The notes beneath the pieces are model-generated. The model worked only from the letters and a program-made list of their open reading frames with translations. It was not told where the DNA came from and made no database searches. Source: Subdoligranulum variabile (GTDB lineage: Bacteria > Bacillota > Clostridia > Oscillospirales > Ruminococcaceae). Taken from it: a stretch of DNA of 64,000 nt. A program made the position numbers and the translations under genes. Of this stretch, positions 46,553 to 55,655 are shown one piece after another. The stretch lies in NCBI GenBank assembly GCA_003343905.1, contig QAKI01000066.1, forward strand, positions 1 to 64,000, read 5' to 3'. Position 1 is the first letter of the stretch; every line of letters begins with the position of its first letter.

Positions 46553-47229
46553 TGGACCCCGACGACTATTTGATGATCTCCGGCTTGCAGCACTTCTGTT
46601 TCTGCCGCCGTCAGTGGGCACTGATCCACCTGGAACAGCAATGGTCCGAGAACCTGCGCACCACCGAGGGCCACCTGCTGCATGAGCGCTGCCATGATGA
46701 ATCCCTGCGGGAAAAGCGCGGCAACTTACTGACGGTGCGCGGTATGCGGGTCGTCAGCCACCGGCTGCGGCTGTCCGGCGTCTGTGACGTCGTGGAATTT
46801 CACGCCGATCCGCAAGGGGTCCCGCTGCAGGGGCAGCAGGGGCTTTGGCTGCCCTTGCCGGTGGAATACAAGCACGGCGCGCCCAAGCAAAGCGACGCCG
46901 ACCGCCTGCAACTCTGCGCCCAGGCAATGGCCCTTGAGGAGATGCTCGTCTGCGAAATTTCTCAAGGCGCTCTGTTTTACGCTGAAACGCACCGGCGCGA
47001 ACTGGTGGACCTGACGCCCGAACTGCGCCAAAAGACCTTTGATGCCGCCCGGGAGATGAACGACTATTTTTCCCGCGGGTACACACCCAAGGTAAAGCCC
47101 GGCAAACACTGCAACGCCTGTTCGCTGAAAGAGCTTTGTCTCCCGGTTTTATGCCGCCGGGCAGACGCACCCGCTTATGTACAGGAACATCTGGAAGAAT
47201 GCGGTCAGGAAGAAGGTGCGCTGGAATGA
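46552..47229 (+). CDS. cas4: Cas4 exonuclease (adaptation)
   Basis: A 225-aa RecB-type nuclease with an Fe-S cluster that trims prespacers and selects the PAM. The first cluster cysteine is in LQHFCFCRRQWALIHLEQQW, and the other three are in GKHCNACSLKELCLPVLC. Nuclease residues lie in LPVEYKHGAPKQSDADRLQL. It overlaps cas7 and cas1 by a few bases. Confidence 0.94.
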   Translation: MDPDDYLMISGLQHFCFCRRQWALIHLEQQWSENLRTTEGHLLHERCHDESLREKRGNLLTVRGMRVVSHRLRLSGVCDVVEFHADPQGVPLQGQQGLWLPLPVEYKHGAPKQSDADRLQLCAQAMALEEMLVCEISQGALFYAETHRRELVDLTPELRQKTFDAAREMNDYFSRGYTPKVKPGKHCNACSLKELCLPVLCRRADAPAYVQEHLEECGQEEGALE

Positions 47230-48257
47230 GGAAATTTCTCAACACCCTTTTTGTTCTCACAGAGGACAGTTACCTGTCCCTGGACGGCGAAAACGTCGTA
47301 GTCAGCCGGGAAAGGCAGGAAACTGCACGCTTCCCGCTGCACACGCTTGAAGGCATCCTCTGCTTTTCCTATCCGGGCGCGTCCCCTGCCTTGATGGGCG
47401 CCTGTGCGGAACGCGGCGTGGACCTCTCCTTTTTCTCTCCGCGCGGGGCTTTTTTAGCCCGTGCCACGGGGAAAATGCGGGGCAACGTACTGCTGCGCCA
47501 ACAGCAATACCGCGCTGCCGATGACCCCTTCGCCAGTTGCCGCTATGCAAAGGGGTTCTTGCTTGGGAAGGTGTACAACTCCCGCTGGGTACTGGAGCGC
47601 GCCACCCGCGACCACCCACAGCGCGTTCCCGTGGAACGGCTCAAGTCCCTGTCCGCCCAGTTGGCTGCCGCTTTGCCCCTCATCGAAAACGCCATGACGG
47701 CAGAGGAACTTCGCGGGCTGGAGGGGGCCGCTGCCCAGCAGTATTTTGACGGTTTTGGCAGCCTGATCCTGCAACAGCAGGATACCTTTGCCTTTACCGT
47801 CCGCAGCCGACGCCCGCCCCTGGACCCGGTCAACGCTCTGCTTTCCTTTGCCTATACACTGCTGGCCCGTGACTGTGCCGCCGCACTTGAGGGCGTCGGT
47901 TTAGACCCGTATGTGGGGTTCCTGCACTGTCCGCGCCCCGGCCGCACCAGCCTTGCCCTGGACCTGATGGAAGAACTTCGCGCCGTCTGTGCGGATCGGT
48001 TCGTTATCACCTGCATCAATCAAAAAATTTTGACAGAAAAAGACTGCCAGCGTCAGGAAAATGGAGCCGTCCTCCTGACGGAAGAAGGGCGCAGGACCTT
48101 TCTCAAATTCTGGCAGCAGCGAAAGCAGCAGACGCTTCAGCATCCGTTCCTTGGAGAAAAGATCCCCTGGGGGCGGGTCCCCTATGTGCAGGCATTGCTT
48201 TTGGCCCGCACACTCCGCGGGGACATGGAACGCTATCCGCCTTTTTTCTGGAAATGA
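47226..48257 (+). CDS. cas1: Cas1 integrase, type I-C
   Basis: A 343-aa subtype I-C Cas1, the catalytic subunit of spacer integration. The start at 47226 (MRKFLNTLFVLTEDSYLSLD) is the conserved I-C N-terminus; the open frame extends upstream within cas4 without support. The active-site region includes LEGAAAQQYFDGFGSL, NALLSFAYTLLARDCAAALE and the histidine of VGFLHCPRPGRTSLALDLME. Confidence 0.95.
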   Translation: MRKFLNTLFVLTEDSYLSLDGENVVVSRERQETARFPLHTLEGILCFSYPGASPALMGACAERGVDLSFFSPRGAFLARATGKMRGNVLLRQQQYRAADDPFASCRYAKGFLLGKVYNSRWVLERATRDHPQRVPVERLKSLSAQLAAALPLIENAMTAEELRGLEGAAAQQYFDGFGSLILQQQDTFAFTVRSRRPPLDPVNALLSFAYTLLARDCAAALEGVGLDPYVGFLHCPRPGRTSLALDLMEELRAVCADRFVITCINQKILTEKDCQRQENGAVLLTEEGRRTFLKFWQQRKQQTLQHPFLGEKIPWGRVPYVQALLLARTLRGDMERYPPFFWK

Positions 48258-48275
48258 CTGCACAAGGAGGTTGCC

Positions 48276-48566
48276 ATGCTGGTGCTTATAACGTACGATG
48301 TCAACACTGAAACCGCCGCCGGGCGAAAACGTCTGCGTCAGGTAGCCAAAGTTTGTGTCGATCACGGGCAGCGAGTGCAGAACTCCGTGTTTGAATGCCT
48401 GCTGGATGCGGCTCAGTTTGCCGCTTTCAAAGCAAAGCTCACTTCGCTCATTGATCCAGAAACAGACAGCCTGCGCTTTTATCAGCTTGGAAATCATTAC
48501 AAAAGTAAAGTGGAGCACATCGGCCGTGCGCCGCAATGGAGCCAGGACGATATCCTGCTCGTGTAG
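48276..48566 (+). CDS. cas2: Cas2, adaptation subunit
   Basis: A 96-aa ferredoxin-fold protein, MLVLITYDVNTETAAGRKRL at the start and VQNSVFECLLDAAQFAAFKA in the middle, as in subtype I-C. It bridges two Cas1 dimers. The RBS is AAGGAGG. It is the last cas gene before the leader and array. Confidence 0.95.
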   Translation: MLVLITYDVNTETAAGRKRLRQVAKVCVDHGQRVQNSVFECLLDAAQFAAFKAKLTSLIDPETDSLRFYQLGNHYKSKVEHIGRAPQWSQDDILLV

Positions 48567-48797
48567 CGTCCTTTCGGCGGTCAAAACGCGCTTTTCTCAG
48601 GGCTATAGTGCGAACCGCGATCTGCCATTGTTTTGCCGGGAGGTTCGCACCGCAGAATACATAAGTTTTTGTTTGATTTTATGTAGGGGGAAGCGAATTT
48701 CGGAGAAAGGCCGCGTGATTTTAGGGAATTGTTCGGGTGTTTTCTCACTTTGCACAACAAACAAATGCAAACAGGGCATTTTTTTGCCATGTTTGCT
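48567..48797 (+). promoter_or_regulatory. CRISPR leader
   Basis: A 231-bp AT-richer stretch between cas2 and the first repeat, where array transcription and new spacer integration normally begin. It has an inverted repeat GTGCGAACC...GGTTCGCAC (about 48609-48650). No gene is seen. A -10/-35 pair was not assigned with confidence. Confidence 0.7.
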
Positions 48798-51330
48798 GTC
48801 GCTCCCCACGCGGGGGCGTGGATAGAAATTTGCCAATGATGGCGCTTGCCTCGCTGGCCCCGAGTCGCTCCCCACGCGGGGGCGTGGATAGAAATACCAG
48901 TTGCTTGCAACTGGGTGGGACTTTGCGGTGGTCGCTCCCCACGCGGGGGCGTGGATAGAAATCTTGCCCATGTTCCACTCGATGCCCGGGGTGGTGTCGC
49001 TCCCCACGCGGGGGCGTGGATAGAAATGTCGAAGTCGTGCACTGTGTGTCCGTCGGCATGAAAGTCGCTCCCCACGCGGGGGCGTGGATAGAAATCTCAA
49101 CCCACGTGTTGACCTGCGGCAATGCATCCGTCGCTCCCCACGCGGGGGCGTGGATAGAAATATATATAAATTGTGGTAATTACCACGCACAGTGGTCGCT
49201 CCCCACGCGGGGGCGTGGATAGAAATTTTAAAGTCATACTGTTTATCTCCTTAGGGTGAAGTCGCTCCCCACGCGGGGGCGTGGATAGAAATTATAACGC
49301 CCTTAACCATTACAAGCTGCGCCATGTCGCTCCCCACGCGGGGGCGTGGATAGAAATGAGGAAACCGCCAAAAAGCTACTGGCACCGAAAGTCGCTCCCC
49401 ACGCGGGGGCGTGGATAGAAATCTCGCCCATCGGCGTACTAGTGTGCCCCTTGTACAGTCGCTCCCCACGCGGGGGCGTGGATAGAAATGAAATGGTCCC
49501 GTACTGGCAGCAGTACAGCCCCGGTCGCTCCCCACGCGGGGGCGTGGATAGAAATCACTGAAAAGGATTTGCGTATTTGATGGAGTTCGTCGCTCCCCAC
49601 GCGGGGGCGTGGATAGAAATGGGGTCTGGACCACCTGCTGGTCCACACTCTGGCGTCGCTCCCCACGCGGGGGCGTGGATAGAAATACGGCCCACCGCAG
49701 GCAAGGGTTGTTGCCCCAGTGTCGCTCCCCACGCGGGGGCGTGGATAGAAATCCGTACTGCGGACCAGTCGCTGCTGTTATACCGTCGCTCCCCACGCGG
49801 GGGCGTGGATAGAAATGCTATGGCCGTGTAGGTGTGGTGTAAAAGGCAGGGTCGCTCCCCACGCGGGGGCGTGGATAGAAATGACGAGGGTCAAACTTAA
49901 CATCCCCAGCGAAACGGTCGCTCCCCACGCGGGGGCGTGGATAGAAATCCGTACTGCGGACCAGTCGCTGCTGTTATACCGTCGCTCCCCACGCGGGGGC
50001 GTGGATAGAAATTGCCCGTGCTTGATCCACCGCTGCGGCTTGCAGGTCGCTCCCCACGCGGGGCGTGGATAGAAATGGTGTAAGGAGACGTTGGTGCATA
50101 CTGCGAGGATGGTCGCTCCCCACGCGGGGGCGTGGATAGAAATAGCAGGGTGGGAAAAGCGCACTGCGGAATATTGGTCGCTCCCCACGCGAGGGCGTGG
50201 ATAGAAATATGGCTGGTCGTATGCGTATCAGGACGGTCCCTCGTCGCTCCCCACGCGGGGGCGTGGATAGAAATCTCGTCTGCCGACGGGTGCAGGTTGC
50301 GCATCATAAGTCGCTCCCCATGCGGGGGGCGTGGATAGAAATGGCGATACCGCCCATAGCCATCTCCAGCACACTCTGTCGCTCCCCATGCGGGAGCGTG
50401 GATAGAAATTTTCCGGCGTCCCCACAGGCGTTGAAGATCTCGCCGGTCGCTCCCCACGCGGGAGCGTGGATAGAAATGTGCTGGAGCCCACACGCAGGAT
50501 TGCATACTTGGTCGCTCCCCATGCGGGAGCGTGGATAGAAATTTCTCCATGTTATCCAGCATCTCATCGGCCAGCTGTCGATCCCCATGCGGGAGTGTGG
50601 ATAGAAATTTTTCCCAAGTCCGCGATGGTATTGCTGCAAAGCGTCGCTCCCCATGCGGGGGGCGTGGATAGAAATTACAAGCCAATCGAGGTATTCGTCA
50701 TCAAGACCGTGTCGCTCCCCATGCGGGGGGCGTGGATAGAAATATCAGTCAGCCGATGCGTGGCAAGACAGACGAAGGGTCGCTCCCCATGCGGGGGGCG
50801 TGGATAGAAATATCAGTCAGCCGATGCGTGGCAAGACAGACGAAGGTCGCTCCCCATGCGGGGGGCGTGGATAGAAATGCCGCATCCGCGTGTGTCCGAT
50901 GTGCCAATGGCGGGTCGCTCCCCATGCGGGGGGCGTGGATAGAAATATGCCGGAGGCGGAAAGCATCCCGGGTCTCGACCCGTCGCTCCCCATGCGGGGG
51001 GCGTGGATAGAAATGAGTCAGATTTACGAGAAGAGATCGAAAAAGAAGGTCGCTCCCCATGCGGGGGGCGTGGATAGAAATCGGGGCCGACCGGCAAAAA
51101 GAAAGAGGGCCAACCCGTCGCTCCCCACGCGGGAGCGTGGATAGAAATTTCTCCCTCAGCCTGACGGTTATCCTCAAAGGGCGTCGCTCCCCACGTGGGG
51201 GCGTGGATAGAAATGCCTGGGTGGACTACAAAGGCGCAAACAAAGTGATGTTGCTCCCCACGCGGGAGCGTGGATAGAAATGCCAAGTGCCGCTATATGG
51301 ATGAACTTACCAGCAGCCGTCGCTCCCCAC
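48798..51330 (+). CRISPR. Type I-C CRISPR array, 38 full repeats plus a truncated last repeat
   Basis: The 32-bp repeat begins GTCGCTCCCCACGCGG and ends GCGTGGATAGAAAT (first copy 48798-48829). Spacers are 32-37 nt. Repeats 1-23 are nearly uniform (one 31-bp copy at 50046, one substitution at 50177). From 50310 on they vary: a 33-bp form with CCATGCGGGGGGCG (50310 and seven copies from 50643 to 51049) and forms with GGGAGCG. The last copy keeps only 12 bp (51319-51330). Two spacers occur twice: 49753-49784 equals 49949-49980, and 50744-50778 equals 50812-50845 apart from the last base. Orientation follows cas2 and the decay at the distal end. Confidence 0.98.
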
Positions 51331-51381
51331 ACAGGCCTCCACCTCGCCCCCATCTATGTACACGCCCCTCCCCTCCAAATC

Positions 51382-51420
51382 CCATAGTTCAAAATCCTGC
51401 ACCGGCCCCATCTGGTCGGC
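51382..51420. other. attR-like junction of the island
   Basis: The inner arm CCATAGTTCAAAATCCTGC (51382-51400) leads into the core ACCGGCCCC (51401-51409), and then PBP codons begin. The arm mirrors the one at 16140-16163. The flanking GGTCG (51414-51418) pairs with CGACC at 16127-16131 in the rebuilt attB. Confidence 0.8.
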
Positions 51421-52701
51421 GGTATAATATTCGCTGCGCTTGATCTCGCCGGGGAGGTCGATGCCCGTGCCCTCCCGCAGGCCAAAAGCCGCAAAATAGT
51501 CGCAGAAATTTTCCTTGCCCAGACGCGCGCCGATTTGGATGAAGCAGGGGTTGCAGCTCACCGCCAACCCCTGGGCGAAGGTCTCGACGCCGTGGATATG
51601 GCCGTTGGCGCAGCGGAACCGGGTGCCCGCCACGTTGATCTTGCCCGCGCAGACAAAGGTATCGTCCGCTTTGCAGGCGCCGGTGTCCAATGCGGCTGCC
51701 GCCGTGATGAGTTTGAACACACTGCCCGGCTCGTACAGGTCGCTGATGGCCTTGTTGCGCCACTGGGCCTGCTGGGCTTCCTGCAAGGCTGCGCTGCGGG
51801 CGTCCCCGGTCAGGGCGTCTACCGCCGCGCGGCGCTCCTCGTCAATGAGCAGACGCGGCGTGTTGGGGTCGTAGTCCGGCTGGCTGGTCATAGCCAAAAT
51901 CGCCCCGGTGTTCACATCCATCACGATGCCCACCCCGCGCTGCGCCACGTTATGTTCCCGCACGGCGGCGTCCATGGCGCTTTCCAGCCAGTGCTGGATG
52001 TTGGCGTCGATGGTCAGCGTCAGATCGCAGCCCGGCACCGCATCCACCAACGTCTGGTAATGGGTCGGCATATCATAGCCCCAGGCGTCCTTCGCGGTCA
52101 AAATTTTGCCGTTCTGGCCGGTCAGTTCCTTATCGTATTCCAGTTCCAGCCCCCAAAGCCCGGCGTTATCCACGTTGGTAAAGCCCAGGACCCCGCCCAT
52201 GAAATCCCCCTGGGGATAGACGCGCTTGGTGTCCTGCCGGATCTGGATGCCCTCCGCGCCGTTTTCCCGGCACCAGTCGCGCACCGCGTCGGCCTTTTCC
52301 CGATCGACGCGGTGGCTGAGCAGACAGTCGTTGGAACTGCGCTGGTTCAGCTTTTCCAGCGTTTCTTCATAGTCGATCTCTAAAATTTCGCTCAATGCGC
52401 GGGCCGCTGGTTCCACCAGTTCGTCCGCCAGTTCCCGCGGCGCTGCGCGGATCGTCCAGCAGGTCTCGCTGGCGGCCAGCAGGGTGCCGTCCGAAGAAAA
52501 TATCTCGCCCCGGGCCGCGGGCAGCGCGGCTTCCCGCAGTTGCTGGTCCGCCGCGCGCGCCGCATAGCCGTCCGGGTCCCGGATCTGCAGCCCGTACAGG
52601 CGCACCAGCAGTCCGCCAAAACAGACGACCGCAAGCACCGCCGCCAGAAAGCGCATCCGCCGCCGCATCAGGCGGCTCTGTTGTGGTGTTCGATATCGCA
52701 T
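51401..52701 (-). pseudogene. N-terminal part of the class B penicillin-binding protein, cut by the island
   Basis: The first 434 or so residues of an FtsI/SpoVD-like PBP. A membrane anchor (FLAAVLAVVCFGGLLVRLYG), a dimerisation domain (ARGEIFSSDGTLLAASETCW) and the transpeptidase start are present, with the active serine in YEPGSVFKLITAAAALDTG and SxN in LAVSCNPCFIQIG. Homology ends at TADQMGPV; beyond it 31 unrelated residues from the island follow to a stop at 51307. The start at 52701 (MRYRTPQQSRLMRRRM) has GGGAG upstream. The KSG box needed for catalysis is on the other fragment. Confidence 0.88.
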
Positions 52702-52785
52702 GCTCCCGCCCCTTTCCGGCGGCCAAACGCCGCCGCTGTTCCACCCTATGCCGCCGTTCGCGCCCACATGACCGCGCGCCCCGGC

Positions 52786-52838
52786 TTGACACAGCCAGTC
52801 TATCGTGATAGACTTTCCTTAGTCTATTTCGATGGACT
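52786..52838 (+). promoter_or_regulatory. Promoter with tandem palindromic operators
   Basis: TTGACA (52786-52791), a 17-bp spacer and TAGACT (52809-52814). Overlapping the -10 is AGTCTATC-GT-GATAGACT (52797-52814), and a second related 18-bp site AGTCTATTTCGATGGACT follows at 52821-52838. It lies between the divergent PBP and M23 genes and could control either. Confidence 0.65.
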
Positions 52839-52895
52839 TCTTTTATTTTCTGCTTTTTCCGCACTTCGCCCGCGCCGTCTGCAAGGAGGCCGCTC

Positions 52896-54128
52896 ATGCA
52901 TCGCTCCTCGTTCTTTTCTTCCGTCGCTCTGACGCTGGCCGCCGCTTTTCTGCTGGGGCCGGTGCTTGCGCTGCCCGCCCAGGCCGCCACCCAAAAGGAA
53001 AACCTGCAGGACCAGAAAGAACAGGCCCAGCAGGAATACGAGGATGCCCAGCAGGCGCTGGAAGACCTGCAGGGGCAGACCCAGCAGACCCAGGAACAGA
53101 TCGAAAGCCTGCAGGGGAAAGCCGGCGACATCGCTTCGCAGTTGGATGATGTCTACGCCGCCCTGTAGGAAGCCCAGCGCATCCAGTTGGAACAGCAGGC
53201 CAAATATGAGGAAGCCGACACCGCCTTGCAGCAGACGCAGGCCGAATACGACGCCAGCCGGACCCGCTGCAAAGAGCAGTTGGGCGCCATGCAAAAGCTG
53301 GACGGCAGCGGCGCCATCGGTCTGCTGGCCCAGGCCAAAAGCCTGTACCAACTGCTGACCTTTACCGACGCGCTGCGCCAGATCAGCGCCAAAAACGACG
53401 AAGTATTGCGGGAACTGGCCGCCCGGAGCGCCGAACTGGAGCAGGCCCGGCAGGAAGCCGAGAACGCCCGCCGCGAAGCCGAGGAAGCCCAGGCGGCGCT
53501 GGAACAGCAGCAGGCCGCCCTGGACGGCACCCGTCAGGAATTACAGGACGCCCTGCAGGAAGCCAACAAGTCTTTGAGCGAACAGCAGGCCGCCGAACAG
53601 GCTCAGGAAGTGGTCACGGAAGCCGCCCGCAAAGCCTATGTGGCGGCCAGCGACGCCCTGGACGCCTATGTGCGCGCCCAAAGCGACCGCTATACCAATG
53701 ATTCGCTGATCCTGACGAGTCTGGAGTTCCGCTGCCCGCTGGACAGCTACAGCAGCATCACGACCCAATTTTCCGAGCCTGACCCCTGGGGCATTCCCCA
53801 CCGCGGCACAGACTTTGCCGCGCCCAACGGCACGCCGATCTATGCCATCGCATCCGGCGTAGTCAGCGCGGCCGGGCCGGTGAACAGCTACGGCAACTGC
53901 GTACAGGTCAGCCACGGCACCGCCAGCGACGGCAACCGCTATGACAGCCTGTACGCCCACATGAGCCGCATCGCCGTGAGCCAGGGCCAGCAGGTCCAGA
54001 AGGGCGACGTTCTGGGCTATGTGGGCAACACCGGGAACGTCTACGGCGCGAACGGCGGTTACCACCTGCATCTGGAACTGCGCATCAACGGCAGCCGTGT
54101 GAATCCGCTGGCCTATGTGCCGGCCTGA
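52896..54128 (+). CDS. M23 murein hydrolase with coiled coil (EnvC-like), interrupted by an in-frame amber codon
   Basis: A signal peptide (SVALTLAAAFLLGPVLALPAQA) opens a long glutamine-rich coiled coil. A TAG codon at 53166-53168 breaks the frame after 90 residues. The same frame resumes at once with more coiled coil and ends in an M23 (LytM) domain: HRGTDFAAPNGTPIY, VQVSHGT, LYAHMSRIAV and HLHLEL. The full reading would be about 410 aa. Metal ligands are present, so the uninterrupted protein would be an active or activating peptidoglycan hydrolase. CAG to TAG is the simplest change in this Gln-rich stretch. Confidence 0.85.
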
Positions 54129-54241
54129 CCGCCGCCATCAGGAAGGAGGCATTTTTTCCTTGCTTTCGGATCTTCTGCAAAGTTCCGTGGGGGACTTTCT
54201 ATATTCTATATAATGTAGGCTTCTGGGTCGAGTACACCCTT

Positions 54242-55603
54242 GTGCGGCTGGTCCGCCGCCTGAAAAGCGTATGGCGCTGGCTGCTGCGCGCGCTGGGCGG
54301 CCTGCTGGTGCTGGCCCTGCGCCCGGTGGTGCTGGCCCTGCCGGGGATACGCGCCACCCTGCGCAGCCCCCGGCGGCTGGCCGGGCTGCTGCTGCCGTTG
54401 GCCGCGGCGGCAGGCGTGGCCTTTCTGGTCCACACGGTGCTGACGCTGCCCTATGTGCTGCGGGTGGAGGCCGACGGCCAGATCGTAGGGTATGTAGACA
54501 GCGAGACCGTCTTTGACAACGCCCGCGCCGACGTGCTGGCCCGCGTGCGCTCGGCCCAAAAGCTGCTGGCCGCCGACAGCCAGCAGTTGGACTGGGACAT
54601 TGAGCCGACCTATACGCTGGCGATCCACGGCGACACCATGACCGAAAGCCAGATCGCCAACGGCATCCTGCGCATCAGCGGCAACGAGATCACCGAGGGC
54701 ACGGCCGTATACATAGACGACGAGCTGCGCTATGTGACTACCGAGGGCGACCACCTGCGCAGCTACCTGAACCAGCTCAAGCGCCCCTGGGAGGACCCCA
54801 GCAGCCAGACCACCCGCGTCAGCTTTGCCCACGGGCTGCGGCTGGTGGACGGCGTCTATCTGACAGATTCCATCACCCCTTACGGCGATATTCTGTCGGC
54901 CCTGCAGGCCGACGGCGGCGCGCTGCAGACCGTACAGGTCAGCCGGACCACGACCGAGACCCAGGAGATCCCCTACGACACCCAGATCCAGGAGGACCCC
55001 AACATGGACTTCGGCAAGTCGGAGACGATCCAGGCGGGCGTGCCCGGCAGCCAGATGCTGGTCCACCAACTGCTCTATGAAAACGACGCGCTGATCGACG
55101 ATCAGGTGGTTTCGGTGGAAGTCCAGCAGGCCCCCACGCCGGAGATCATCCGCCGCGGCACCCGGCTCAAGAGCGGCATGATCGGCAAGCTGGGCACCGG
55201 CACCTTCATCTGGCCGGTGCCGGACTACCGCAGCATCAGCCGTTGGGCTGACCCGAACCCCAACATTCCCGGCCACCACCGCGGCGTGGATATTGCTGCC
55301 CCCGCCGGAACGCCCATCTATGCTTCGGACTCCGGCACCGTGGTGGAGGTCGTACCCATGCACTCCAGTTGGGGCAACTATGTGAAGATCGACCACGGCA
55401 ACGGTTATACAACACTGTACGCCCATATGAGCCGCTATATCGTGAGCGTGGGCGACACCGTGACCCAGGGCCAGGTCATCGGCTATGTAGGCAGCACCGG
55501 CAACTCTACCGGCAACCACTGCCACTTTGAGATGGCATACAACGAGGTGCTGTTCAGCGCCCGCGACGTATTCCCCGACATGCCCATAAAAAACACCGGG
55601 TGA
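54242..55603 (+). CDS. M23 peptidase with G5 domain, membrane-anchored (N-terminus uncertain)
   Basis: A 453-aa protein. A basic N-terminus and membrane helix (LLLPLAAAAGVAFLVHTVLT) are followed by a helical region, a G5 domain near residues 230-300 (TTTETQEIPYDTQIQEDPNM) and a C-terminal M23 domain (HHRGVDIAAPAGTPIYASDS, LYAHMSRYIVSVGDTV, HCHFEM). The GTG at 54242 is a fallback start. A better ribosome site (AAGGAGG, 54143-54149) precedes TTG 54160, whose frame stops at TAA in the TATATAA tract near 54211; removing one base there joins it to this frame as ...NVGFWVEYTLVRLVRR. Confidence 0.87.
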   Translation: MRLVRRLKSVWRWLLRALGGLLVLALRPVVLALPGIRATLRSPRRLAGLLLPLAAAAGVAFLVHTVLTLPYVLRVEADGQIVGYVDSETVFDNARADVLARVRSAQKLLAADSQQLDWDIEPTYTLAIHGDTMTESQIANGILRISGNEITEGTAVYIDDELRYVTTEGDHLRSYLNQLKRPWEDPSSQTTRVSFAHGLRLVDGVYLTDSITPYGDILSALQADGGALQTVQVSRTTTETQEIPYDTQIQEDPNMDFGKSETIQAGVPGSQMLVHQLLYENDALIDDQVVSVEVQQAPTPEIIRRGTRLKSGMIGKLGTGTFIWPVPDYRSISRWADPNPNIPGHHRGVDIAAPAGTPIYASDSGTVVEVVPMHSSWGNYVKIDHGNGYTTLYAHMSRYIVSVGDTVTQGQVIGYVGSTGNSTGNHCHFEMAYNEVLFSARDVFPDMPIKNTG

Positions 55604-55620
55604 ACGGCCCGGCAGACGCA

Positions 55621-55655
55621 GAAAGCCCCGGATGGAAGGACCATCCGGGGCTTTC
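55621..55655 (+). terminator. Terminator after the G5/M23 gene
   Basis: A perfect 15-bp stem, GAAAGCCCCGGATGG (55621-55635) and CCATCCGGGGCTTTC (55641-55655). The T-tract is weak. Confidence 0.7.

Larger units (their letters stand above)
16129..51409. mobile_element. 35-kb integrated island in a PBP gene (serine-integrase type)
   Basis: It is bounded by two direct copies of ACCGGCCCC (16129-16137 and 51401-51409). Joining the inner flanks gives a 54-bp imperfect palindrome with 24-bp arms (21 of 24 matching), as in large serine integrase attP sites. Joining the outer flanks gives a shorter palindrome (CGACC, 10 nt, GGTCG) with the same centre, as in attB, and restores continuous PBP codons across the join. 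The cargo is a polysaccharide operon, decayed plasmid-type genes, a dehydratase, a large serine recombinase and type I-C CRISPR-Cas. No conjugation or phage structural genes are seen. Confidence 0.75.

Noticed and set aside
48581..51286. Many long reading frames across the CRISPR array on both strands, with repeats such as VAPHAGAWIEI or FYPRPRVGSD
   Set aside because: They are translations of the repeat itself and carry no independent coding signal.
16129..51409. Reading the 9-bp repeats as a target-site duplication of a classical DDE transposon
   Set aside because: No transposase is present near either end, the arms form a centred palindrome with the core inside it, and the rebuilt attB shares that centre. 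This fits serine integrase sites better.
53166..53168. Pyrrolysine or general amber recoding
   Set aside because: No Pyl genes are in view and other genes here use ordinary stops; a simple CAG to TAG change explains the site.
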